A stretch of DNA of 29,702 nucleotides from Caenibius sp964466155 (GTDB lineage Bacteria > Pseudomonadota > Alphaproteobacteria > Sphingomonadales > Sphingomonadaceae). The notes below the pieces were generated by a model. The model was not told the DNA's origin. It ran no database searches and saw only the letters and a program-made list of their open reading frames with translations. A program made the translations under genes and the position numbers. Location: NCBI GenBank assembly GCA_964466155.1, contig CAYXMY010000025.1, positions 1-29,702 of the forward strand, read 5' to 3'. Shown piece after piece: positions 23,181-29,702 of this stretch. How positions within the stretch are numbered: the stretch's first letter is position 1; each line of letters opens with the position of its first letter.

Positions 23181-24263
23181 TCAGGCAGCCTTGCTGCCGG
23201 GCCGCTTGTCCATCGTCACATAGAGACCGTCCGAACGCTTCTGCAGGTCGGGCGCCTTGTCACGCGGGTTGAAGAACTGCTTGTACCACAGGCGAACCTT
23301 GCCATAGGGGCCGTCCGCCGGGATCGCCAGCGGGTTGAGGCAGGCGCGCTTGTTCGCCCAGATTTCCACGTCCTGCGCGAACGCGAGACGGCTGGCTTCC
23401 TGATACATGAAAGCGTTCGCCCGGTCTTCATCGGTGATTTCGCGCGTGCCGTCGTTCACCTTGACCATCAGCGCATGCCACGACCGCGAAATGCCGTCTT
23501 CGATCGGCGTGTTCGAGATCATGATGAAGGAATCGAACGCCCCTGCCATCTCCGACTGGAGGAAGCCCGGACCTTCGTACCATGTGTCGAGCACCAGTTG
23601 GTCGCCCTCGTCGGCGGTCAGCGTGCGGTGGCCCGCGCTGTAGTACTGGTGGACGATGTGGCCCATGCATTCGTTGGCGAAGTACGTGAAGTCCTTCGCG
23701 CCATGGATCGGAACGAAGTGGCCGAGATCCGCCATATTATCGACGATTTCGACGCCGTGGACATTGAGATCGCCCATGAAGTCGATCTTCCATTCGACCC
23801 AGCCCGGCTCGCCGTAGTGGCCGCCGAAATTGGGCAGATCGTATTCCGGCTCCAGCCCTTCCGGATCGTTCCACATCCACACGATGCCGGCGCTTTCCAC
23901 CACATGGTAGTGCTGCAGTTTGGCCGCCTTAGGGACGAAGTTTTCCGAATAGGGGATATGGTTGCACTGGCCATCGGGGCCGAAGCGCCAGCCATGGAAC
24001 GGGCAGCGGATCGATTCGCCTTCGACGTGTTCGCCGTCGAGCACGATGTACGAGGTCGAATTCTTGGCGAGGTGCGCGCCCATGTGCGGGCAATAGGCAT
24101 CGGTGACGTAGACTTTGCCCGATTCCCCGCGATACATCACGAGATCCTTGCCAAAATAACGCATCGACGTCGGCGTGCGGGTGGCGTCCGTTGCCGGGGC
24201 GATCATGAACCAGCCACGCGGATAATCGAATTCGCCGAGGCCATAATCCTTGCTTGTTGCCAT
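23181..24263 (-). CDS. Rieske non-heme iron oxygenase, KshA-like
   Basis: A 360-residue oxygenase subunit. Rieske [2Fe-2S] ligands are Cys58, His60 (YCPHMG), Cys87 and His90 (CPFHGW). The mononuclear iron site is read in NMADLGHFVPIHG as Asp179, His182 and His187. Early motifs (YPRGWFMIA, DAYCPHMGAHL, CPFHGWRFGPDGQC, IPYSE) match the KshA/DAF-36 group of steroid-acting Rieske oxygenases. KshA hydroxylates C9 and so opens ring B. The spacing from His60 to Cys87 is 26 residues, about ten more than in KshA, because of an insertion around residues 69-82. GGGAG precedes the ATG. First gene of its operon, divergent from LysR. Its ferredoxin/reductase partner is not in the window. Other apolar ring substrates are possible. 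Confidence 0.88.
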   Translation of the reverse strand: MATSKDYGLGEFDYPRGWFMIAPATDATRTPTSMRYFGKDLVMYRGESGKVYVTDAYCPHMGAHLAKNSTSYIVLDGEHVEGESIRCPFHGWRFGPDGQCNHIPYSENFVPKAAKLQHYHVVESAGIVWMWNDPEGLEPEYDLPNFGGHYGEPGWVEWKIDFMGDLNVHGVEIVDNMADLGHFVPIHGAKDFTYFANECMGHIVHQYYSAGHRTLTADEGDQLVLDTWYEGPGFLQSEMAGAFDSFIMISNTPIEDGISRSWHALMVKVNDGTREITDEDRANAFMYQEASRLAFAQDVEIWANKRACLNPLAIPADGPYGKVRLWYKQFFNPRDKAPDLQKRSDGLYVTMDKRPGSKAA

Positions 24264-24287
24264 AATGGTATCTCCCGAAAGCTGCCG

Positions 24288-24315
24288 TCATACGGCCTTT
24301 AGCATGAACGTATGA
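24288..24315. promoter_or_regulatory. Dyad operator candidate between the Rieske and LysR genes
   Basis: TCATACG (24288-24294) and CGTATGA (24309-24315) are perfect inverted repeats 14 bases apart, in the 118-base divergent region. Size and position fit a LysR-type regulator binding site, though the centre spacing is not the classic T-N11-A. Confidence 0.5.
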
Positions 24316-24364
24316 TAAGCGAAAATCCGCCGTTTGGCGAAGCCTCTTGCGCCGCACACCATTT

Positions 24365-24378
24365 GTGCAAAAATGCAC
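24365..24378. repeat. GTGCA-AAAA-TGCAC dyad at the LysR gene start
   Basis: A perfect 5-bp inverted repeat with an AAAA spacer, ending three bases before the LysR ATG at 24382. Binding there would block the gene's own translation or transcription. The same core occurs at 14231-14245. Confidence 0.4.
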
Positions 24379-24381
24379 GCC

Positions 24382-25227
24382 ATGGAATGGGGCGATCTCA
24401 AGGTCTTTCTCGCCGCCGTGCGCACCGGCTCATACACTGCGGCCGGGCGGCGGCTGGGCATCAACCGTACCACGGTCGGGCGTCGCATCGATGCCTTGGA
24501 AAATGCCTTGGGCGTCAGCCTGTTCCAATACACGCCCAACGGCCCGGCCCCCACCCGCGAAGGGCAGGAACTGCTGGCCACCGCATCGCTGATCGAGTCC
24601 GAAATCGACACCCTGATGGCCCGGATGAAGCTGCCGGGCGAAGCGCCGGAAACCATCCGCATCGCCAGCAGCGGCGATCTGGCCAGCGAATTCATCGGCG
24701 AACTCGCCCGGTTCCAGCGGCAGGAAACGCGCGCCGTGATCGAACTCCTGAGCGAAAACGATCCGCTCGATTCGGTGACGCAGCGCCGCGCCGATCTGGC
24801 CATCGCACTGGTCCGCGTCCCGCCCGTGCGGCTGGCCGGGGTGCAGATCGCAACGCTTTCGCAGGCGCCCTATGCCCGGCGCGACGGGGCGGATAACCGC
24901 CTGCTGGGCTGGGGCCACGAAATCCAGACGGCGGTGCCCGGCCAGTGGACCGTGGCCAACCCCGCGGGCGAAACGGCAGAGGAAGCGGGCGTGCCGCGCT
25001 TCAATTCGTGGCAGCAGCTCAAGCAGGCCGTGCGCGCCGGGATGGGGCAGGCATCGCTGTGGTGCTTCGCCGCCGATGCCGAACCCGATCTGCAACGGCT
25101 GGCCGAACCCGATCCGCGCCACGATTATCCGCTATGGCTGCTCCATCGCACGAAATCGCCGCCTGGCCCCTCGTTGCGCAAGCTGATCGCATTTCTGGAA
25201 CAGGCATTGCACGAACGGCTGGCCTGA
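24382..25227 (+). CDS. LysR-family transcriptional regulator
   Basis: A 281-residue regulator. The N-terminal winged helix-turn-helix is clear: WGDLKVFLAAVRTGSYTAAGRRLGINRTTVGRRIDALENALG. A linker helix and a short effector domain follow, beginning near PETIRIASSGDLASEF. The effector part is somewhat shorter than the LysR norm (about 300 residues in total). I take the ATG at 24382 by alignment with family N-termini; in-frame ATG at 24373 and TTG at 24334 are alternatives, and none has a clear ribosome site. It is divergent from the Rieske operon and its last base abuts the stop of the converging alcohol dehydrogenase. It probably controls the Rieske operon. Confidence 0.88.
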   Translation: MEWGDLKVFLAAVRTGSYTAAGRRLGINRTTVGRRIDALENALGVSLFQYTPNGPAPTREGQELLATASLIESEIDTLMARMKLPGEAPETIRIASSGDLASEFIGELARFQRQETRAVIELLSENDPLDSVTQRRADLAIALVRVPPVRLAGVQIATLSQAPYARRDGADNRLLGWGHEIQTAVPGQWTVANPAGETAEEAGVPRFNSWQQLKQAVRAGMGQASLWCFAADAEPDLQRLAEPDPRHDYPLWLLHRTKSPPGPSLRKLIAFLEQALHERLA

Positions 25228-26301
25228 TCAGATCGTATGATCGAGCACGGCACGGGTGACTTGCCCCGTGCGCAACGCTTCCATCGCATCCTCCACTTCG
25301 GCCAGCGGCCAGACGCGCGTGATCTGCGCGGCGATTTCCAGTTTGCCGTCCTGCGCCAGCCGAATCAGTTCGGGATAGTCCCGTTCGGGCCGGGCGCCGC
25401 CAGCCATCACCGCCACGATTTCACAGCCTGACACCACCTTGTCGAGCGGGAGGGCAGCGGTCGATCCGAACGCGGCCATGCCGATCAGCACCACCCGGCC
25501 CCCGCGCTTCACTCCCAGCAAAGATGCCTCAATCGCCGAGGGCGCACCGCAGCATTCGACCACCACATCGATGGGCGCGAACGCGTCACGCATCCGCCTG
25601 GCCAGATCCTGCGCACTTTCGCCCCGCTGCGACAGGAGGAAGGCATCCGCGCCGAAGGAGCGGGCGACCTCTTCCTTGTCCGGGTTCATATCGACGGCAA
25701 GCACCGTGGCCCCGGCCAGCTTAGCCCCCTGGATCGCGTTGACGCCGATCCCGCCGACGCCGATCACCATCACCCGGTCGCCTTCGCCCACTTCGCCCAG
25801 CACGCAGGAGGCGCAATAGCCGGTGGAGACGGCACAGCCGATCAGCGCGGCCTGTTCGGGCGGCAGATCGCCGGTGGCGTAAAGCTGGCTGGCCTTGACC
25901 ACCGTTTCCCCGGCGAACGAGGAGACATTGGCGAATTTGCCGGTGGGCTGGCCTTCCCAGGTGAACGGATTGTCGGAGACGTAGCCCCAGTTGATATCGC
26001 AATTGGCGGGCGTGCCGCGCTGACATTCGCGGCATTCGCCGCACGGGGTCTGCGTGCCGATCATCACCGCGTCACCCACGGCCCACTGCGTAACACCGGG
26101 GCCGACTTCGGCCACCACGCCCGCGCCTTCGTGGCCCAGCACGATGGGCACCTGGACGCCGGGAATTTCCATCATGTTCATATCGCTGTGGCACAGGCCG
26201 GTGCGCAGCACGCGCACTTTCACTTCGCCTTCGCGCGGCGCGCGCACTTCCAGCGCATCGGTGACAACCAGCTTCTGCCCATCCCAGACGATCCCGCGCA
26301 T
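25228..26301 (-). CDS. Zinc-dependent alcohol dehydrogenase (MDR family)
   Basis: A 357-residue medium-chain dehydrogenase. Catalytic zinc ligands are Cys37 (GLCHSD), His57-Glu58 (GHEGAG) and Cys156 (IGCAVSTG). The structural zinc lobe has Cys87, Cys90, Cys93 and Cys101. The Rossmann motif GVGGIG is at 181-186, and Asp204 (AVDMN) indicates NAD(H). It resembles the class III-like/aryl-alcohol branch that oxidises primary alcohols. The ATG at 26301 has GGGAG seven bases upstream and overlaps the preceding NTF2-like gene's stop by one base (TGATG), so the two are coupled. Its stop meets the LysR stop with no base between. A role in oxidising a side-chain alcohol is inference from context. Confidence 0.9.
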   Translation of the reverse strand: MRGIVWDGQKLVVTDALEVRAPREGEVKVRVLRTGLCHSDMNMMEIPGVQVPIVLGHEGAGVVAEVGPGVTQWAVGDAVMIGTQTPCGECRECQRGTPANCDINWGYVSDNPFTWEGQPTGKFANVSSFAGETVVKASQLYATGDLPPEQAALIGCAVSTGYCASCVLGEVGEGDRVMVIGVGGIGVNAIQGAKLAGATVLAVDMNPDKEEVARSFGADAFLLSQRGESAQDLARRMRDAFAPIDVVVECCGAPSAIEASLLGVKRGGRVVLIGMAAFGSTAALPLDKVVSGCEIVAVMAGGARPERDYPELIRLAQDGKLEIAAQITRVWPLAEVEDAMEALRTGQVTRAVLDHTI

Positions 26302-26822
26302 CACTTCTCTCCCAATCCGGCGAGCAGGGGCAGCGACCACGAAGGATCGTCCCGATCCACCCGCCCCATTGCCGCATCCCCGCTCAACTGCGCGAAGGAT
26401 GCTTCATCGACATCGCGTATCACGCCATGATCGAACACCAGCGAGCGATGAAGGAATTTCCACGCCCCGTCGCGCCGCGCATACTTGTCGAGATAGCGGC
26501 CATAGACGATGTATTCCTTGCGCTCTGGCGGGTGCGTGCGGTGATAGGCGCGAGCGTGGTGTTCGCCTTCCGCATAATCGCCATCGACCACGATCAGGCT
26601 GTTGGAAATGCTGTGGATCGTCAGTTCCCACGGCGCCATCGCCTGCGGCAGCCAGGCGACGAAATCATCGGGATTGCCTTTGAACATCGACCCGTGATCG
26701 TCGATCGCATCGTCGTGATAGAGCGCGCGGACCAGCGCGAAATCGCGCCGGTCGCACCCCCGGCAATAGCGCATTACCAGATCCCTGATAGCCATCTGGT
26801 CGAGCAGGGTCCGGTCAGTCAT
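26301..26822 (-). CDS. NTF2-like/SnoaL-like protein
   Basis: A 173-residue SnoaL_4-type protein. The first helix keeps Tyr19-x4-Asp24 (RYCRGCDRRD) and a central His70 (TIHSISN), positions that match three catalytic residues of BaiE. The late Arg and the WYLED Asp are not conserved. It might be a dehydratase or isomerase of a different hydroxylated substrate, or a binding protein. GGAGAG precedes the ATG. It is translationally coupled to the zinc alcohol dehydrogenase downstream, and divergent from the ketosteroid-isomerase-like gene. The last 30 residues are low in motif and vary in this family. Confidence 0.82.
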   Translation of the reverse strand: MTDRTLLDQMAIRDLVMRYCRGCDRRDFALVRALYHDDAIDDHGSMFKGNPDDFVAWLPQAMAPWELTIHSISNSLIVVDGDYAEGEHHARAYHRTHPPERKEYIVYGRYLDKYARRDGAWKFLHRSLVFDHGVIRDVDEASFAQLSGDAAMGRVDRDDPSWSLPLLAGLGEK

Positions 26823-26902
26823 TGTTCTCTCTCCGATTGCATGCGCCCCGTCTTGTCAGCTACAGATTCCTGCATGAATCGAAAAGCCTCGGGCTGGAAC
26901 GC

Positions 26903-26931
26903 GTAATAGGTCGCGACGGATCGTTACGCAA
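26903..26931 (-). promoter_or_regulatory. Candidate promoter of the NTF2-like/alcohol dehydrogenase operon
   Basis: On the minus strand TTGCGT (26926-26931) and TATTAC (26903-26908) are exactly 17 bases apart, about 80 bases before the start at 26822. This is a good sigma70-like spacing with moderate hexamers. Confidence 0.45.
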
Positions 26932-26960
26932 ATCCACAAACGAGCGGGAGAACAATCGCA

Positions 26961-27395
26961 ATGACCGCAACCACGCCGGAACCGGCGGGCATGAATCATG
27001 GCGAAAACGCCGCCGAACTGGCGCGGCAGGCGCGGATGAAGGCCGCGCTGCAAGCCTATGCCGACCGCATCAATGCGGGCGATGCCGCAGGCGTGGCCGC
27101 GCTGTTCGCGCCCGACGCCGTGATCGAAGACCCCATCGGATCGCCGCTCAAGACCGGTGCGGACATTCCCGCCTGGTTTGCCGATACCGTCGCTTTCGGC
27201 ACGCGGATCACACCCGTGGCCCCGCTTCGCGGATCGCACGGCAACGAGGCTCTGCTCGTGTTCGACGTCACTTTCACGCCGCCCGGCGGCAATCGCATGC
27301 GCATCCGTTCAGCCGATGCCTGTACGTTTAACGAAGCCGGGCAGATCACCAGCCTGCGCGCCTTCTGGGGGCCAGCCGATATCGAACCGGCCTGA
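26961..27395 (+). CDS. Delta5-3-ketosteroid isomerase-like protein
   Basis: A 144-residue NTF2-like protein that aligns with bacterial Delta5-3-ketosteroid isomerase. The matching segments are QAYADRINAGD, LFAPDAVIEDPIGSPLKTG, FTPPGG with a following strand, RSADACTFNEAGQITSLRAFWG. The three catalytic residues of the Comamonas enzyme (Tyr14, Asp38, Asp99) correspond to Tyr33, Asp57 and Asp119, so isomerase chemistry on a beta,gamma-enone is plausible. It has about 20 extra N-terminal residues; a later in-frame ATG (Met11 or Met26) could be the true start. GGGAG lies ten bases before the first ATG. It precedes the flavoenzyme by 60 bases and is likely in one operon with it. Distant SnoaL proteins exist, but the triad makes this the best reading. 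Confidence 0.8.
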   Translation: MTATTPEPAGMNHGENAAELARQARMKAALQAYADRINAGDAAGVAALFAPDAVIEDPIGSPLKTGADIPAWFADTVAFGTRITPVAPLRGSHGNEALLVFDVTFTPPGGNRMRIRSADACTFNEAGQITSLRAFWGPADIEPA

Positions 27396-27455
27396 CGCCC
27401 CGCCCCACTATCACCCCAGCCGGAACACCGGCCTTTTGGAGAGGAAACCCACCCC

Positions 27456-29567
27456 ATGAGCAGCAATTTCCCCACGCTCACCAGCCCCAAGCGCATCGGC
27501 GCGCTGGAACTGTCCAACCGCATCATGGTCACCGCCATGGGCGTCAGCCTCGCCAATGAAGATGGCACCGTCAGCGACCGGCTGATCGATTACCACGTCG
27601 CCCATGCCAAGGGCGGCGCGGGCATGATCATCATGGGGGTGACAGGCGTCGCCTGGCCGGTGGGGCAGGTCCAGCCCAACCAGACGGCGATTTCCGACGA
27701 CAGGTTCCTGCCCGGCCTCACCCGGCTTGCCGAAGCGGTCCATGCGGCGGGCGGGCGGATTGCCGCGCAGCTTCACCACGGCGGCCTTGTCGCCGGATAT
27801 TCGGGGCAGCACGGCCATCCGCTGTGGGCGCCAGCGATCCCGCCCGCGTTCAAGGGCGATTTTCCCGATTACTTCCTGCCCGAAGAAATGGCCGCATTTG
27901 CAGGCGGCGTGGTGCCCACAGTCAAGCCGCTGGAGAAGGAGGATATCGCCCTCGCCATCCGCCAATATGCCGAGGCCGCCGTGCGCGCCAAGAAAGCGGG
28001 CATGGACGGCGCGGAAATCCATGGCGGGCATGGCTATCTGCTGTCCTCTTTCATGTCCCCGTCGACCAACACGCGCACTGACGAATATGGCGGCTCGCTG
28101 GAAAACCGCGCGCGCCTGCTGCTCGAAGTCGTGCGCGCCGTGCGCCAGGCCGTGGGGCCGGATTTCCCGGTGTGGGTGAAGCTCGATTCCCGCGAAATCG
28201 GCAAGGCCGTGGGCATCACTATCGAAGACGCGGAAAAGGTTGCCCCGTGGGTCGAAGCAGCGGGCGCCGATGCGATCACCGTCACCGCTTATCACGATGT
28301 CGGCCAGGGTAAGCTCCATTCCGGTTCCAACATCCCGCACGAACCGGGGATGCATCTCGAATTTGCCCGGCGGATCAAGGATGCGGTGGCGATCCCGATC
28401 ATCGGTTCGGGCCGGTTGGAACTGGATATGGCGGAAAGCGCGCTGCGCGACGGCAAGATGGATTTCATCGCCATGGGGCGCAAGCTGCTGGCCGATCCCG
28501 ATCTGCCGCGCAAGGCCGCCACAGGGCGCGAGGCCGATATCCGCCCGTGCATCTATTGCTACACTTGCGTCAGCACCGCCTATGTGCGCGAGCCGGTGCG
28601 CTGCGCCGTGCGGCCGGAAACCGCGCTGGAAGGGCAGAACTGGCAACCTTCCGCCGATGTGAAGCGGATCGTCATCGTGGGCGGCGGACCCGGTGGGATG
28701 GAATCGGCGCGGCGTCTGGCCAATGCGGGCAAGCAGGTTGTGCTGATCGAAAAATCGGCCCGCCTCGGCGGTACGCTGCAATTCGCCGGGCTGGCTTACG
28801 AGCCCAACGAACGGCTGCTCAACTGGCTGCGGCGGGAAGTCGAAGCCGCCGGGGTCGACGTGCGGCTGAACACCGAAGCGACGGTGGAACTGGTCCAGTC
28901 GCTCCACCCCGATGCGGTGATCGTCGCCACCGGCGCGGTGCGCGACATACCGCCGATTCCGGGCAGCGATCTGGATAACGTGCTGTCGGGCGATGACATG
29001 CGCGCACTGATGCTGGGGCAGGATTCCGAAGCGCTGAAACGCAAGACGAGCTGGACCACCCGGCTCGCCACCAAACTGGGCGCGGCGACCGGCGTCACCG
29101 CCAATCTCGACGTGGTGCGCAAGGCCACGCATGCGTGGATGCCGCTGGGCCAGAAGATCGCCATTATCGGCGGCGAACTGGTGGGCATCGAACTGGCCGA
29201 ATTCCTGCAGGAACGCGGGCGCGATGTGACCGTGATCGGCGAAGCGGAAAAGTTCGGCGGCGGCTTGCTGCTGGTGCGCCGGATGCGCATTCTGTCCGAA
29301 CTGAAGGAACACGGCGTGGCGATGTATCCAGGCTCGCGCGATATTGCCTTCACCAAGCAGGGGGTCACCTTCACCGACCGCGAAGGGCAGGCCCAGCAGA
29401 TTCCCGCCGATCACATCATCGTCGCCATGGGCGCACACGGGGATTCCACGCTGGCGAACGGCCTGCGCGCGGCGGGCCTCAATGTCCTCGAAGTGGGGGA
29501 CGGCACCGGCGTCACCTATATCGAAGGCGCGGTGCGCGGCGCGGCGGAAGCGGTCGCCTCGCTATGA
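27456..29567 (+). CDS. NADH:flavin oxidoreductase, BaiCD/2,4-dienoyl-CoA reductase type
   Basis: A 703-residue three-part flavoenzyme. Residues 1-350 are an Old Yellow Enzyme-type FMN barrel with HGGHGYLLSSFMSP and RTDEYGGSLENR; Tyr194 and His280 match the catalytic pair of 2,4-dienoyl-CoA reductase. Cys365, Cys368, Cys371 and Cys383 are a 4Fe-4S set (x2, x2, x11 spacing; the E. coli enzyme has x2, x3, x11). GGGPGG (409-414) begins the FAD domain and GGELVG (572-577) the NAD(P) domain. The bile-acid enzymes BaiCD and BaiH share this architecture and act on 3-oxo-Delta4 or related steroid enones, so a steroid enone or dienoyl-CoA is likely. The ATG is preceded by GGAGAGG. It overlaps the next gene by four bases (ATGA). 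Confidence 0.9.
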   Translation: MSSNFPTLTSPKRIGALELSNRIMVTAMGVSLANEDGTVSDRLIDYHVAHAKGGAGMIIMGVTGVAWPVGQVQPNQTAISDDRFLPGLTRLAEAVHAAGGRIAAQLHHGGLVAGYSGQHGHPLWAPAIPPAFKGDFPDYFLPEEMAAFAGGVVPTVKPLEKEDIALAIRQYAEAAVRAKKAGMDGAEIHGGHGYLLSSFMSPSTNTRTDEYGGSLENRARLLLEVVRAVRQAVGPDFPVWVKLDSREIGKAVGITIEDAEKVAPWVEAAGADAITVTAYHDVGQGKLHSGSNIPHEPGMHLEFARRIKDAVAIPIIGSGRLELDMAESALRDGKMDFIAMGRKLLADPDLPRKAATGREADIRPCIYCYTCVSTAYVREPVRCAVRPETALEGQNWQPSADVKRIVIVGGGPGGMESARRLANAGKQVVLIEKSARLGGTLQFAGLAYEPNERLLNWLRREVEAAGVDVRLNTEATVELVQSLHPDAVIVATGAVRDIPPIPGSDLDNVLSGDDMRALMLGQDSEALKRKTSWTTRLATKLGAATGVTANLDVVRKATHAWMPLGQKIAIIGGELVGIELAEFLQERGRDVTVIGEAEKFGGGLLLVRRMRILSELKEHGVAMYPGSRDIAFTKQGVTFTDREGQAQQIPADHIIVAMGAHGDSTLANGLRAAGLNVLEVGDGTGVTYIEGAVRGAAEAVASL

Positions 29568-29702
29568 CGGCGGCGCCCGGCACCGCACCGCCCTTCTGCC
29601 TCAATGGCTTCAACGGTTCGGTCTTCACCGGCCAGAAGCAGGATTTGCGCGCCTGGGTCGATGCGGCAGCGGCTGCCGGGTTCGCTTTCTACGGGCCGGA
29701 TT
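29564..29702 (+). CDS. N-terminus of a possible TIM-barrel sugar-isomerase-like protein (partial)
   Basis: The ATG at 29564 overlaps the flavoenzyme stop (ATGA), and the frame is open to the window edge for 46 codons. The segment FCLNGFNGSVF, then a helix DLRAWVDAAAAAGFAFYGPD, resembles the first strand and helix of xylose-isomerase-like TIM barrels (sugar phosphate isomerase/epimerase family). That is a weak guess from a short piece. The four-base overlap shows it belongs to the same operon. Its stop and domains lie beyond the window. Confidence 0.7.
   Translation, partial: MTAAPGTAPPFCLNGFNGSVFTGQKQDLRAWVDAAAAAGFAFYGPD

Noticed and set aside
27411..29438. A 675-codon open frame opposite the flavoenzyme
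   Set aside because: His/Gly/Gln-rich without motifs, antisense to a clear three-domain enzyme.
1..29702. tRNA, rRNA, CRISPR array, transposase or integrase
   Set aside because: No cloverleaf, regular direct repeats, DDE or tyrosine recombinase motifs, or terminal inverted repeats were noticed.

Overview
The window looks like chromosome of a high-GC alphaproteobacterium of the order Sphingomonadales. It opens with the conserved C-terminus of CtrA and carries two large TonB-dependent receptors of sphingomonad type. It is packed with short-chain dehydrogenases (SDRs), NTF2-like proteins and CoA enzymes, as in sphingomonad degradative islands. No rRNA, tRNA, CRISPR or insertion sequence was seen. 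Everything right of the ctrA terminator (about 284) reads as one catabolic region, cut at the right edge inside a gene.

Layout. 299-5828 (minus) is a probable operon: MFS transporter, two tandem near-duplicate SDRs, an HSL-type alpha/beta hydrolase, a CMD/AhpD-fold protein and another SDR. 6067-6603 (+) is a homologue of bile-acid 7alpha-dehydratase (BaiE/Hsh2 type) keeping all five catalytic residues as I recall them. It converges on a second NTF2-like gene (6683-7150). 7315-9053 (+) is an SDR plus aldo/keto reductase pair, ended by a strong bidirectional terminator. 9188-11593 (minus) is TonB receptor 1. 12048-13640 (+) is an acyl-CoA synthetase. 13659-17357 (minus) is a tightly coupled B12 operon: acyl-CoA mutase large subunit, small B12-binding subunit, MeaB-type GTPase and an EthD-domain protein. 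An AraC-type regulator (17541-18410) is divergent from it. 18496-21072 (minus) is TonB receptor 2 with a structured leader. 21468-24263 (minus) holds a KshA-like Rieske oxygenase and two SDRs, one lacking the catalytic Tyr, divergent from a LysR regulator (24382-25227). 25228-26822 (minus) is an NTF2-like protein plus a zinc alcohol dehydrogenase. 26961-29702 (+) is a Delta5-3-ketosteroid-isomerase-like protein, a BaiCD/2,4-dienoyl-CoA-reductase-like flavoenzyme and the start of a TIM-barrel-like gene.

How it may work together (inference). A BaiE-like dehydratase, a ketosteroid-isomerase-like protein with its catalytic triad, a KshA-like Rieske oxygenase, a BaiCD-like enone flavoenzyme and several hydroxysteroid-type SDRs all point to steroid, bile-acid or related polycyclic terpenoid catabolism. 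Uptake would be through the two TonB receptors and CoA activation by the ligase. The most novel element is the B12 mutase. Its large subunit has lost every substrate-contact residue that defines methylmalonyl-CoA mutase, including the Tyr-His pair of the usual GYH motif. It should therefore act on a different, probably bulky or apolar acyl-CoA. A branched steroid side chain is an attractive candidate, but this is a hypothesis. Ring-cleavage enzymes, acyl-CoA dehydrogenases, a ketosteroid 1-dehydrogenase and a Rieske reductase are not in the window.
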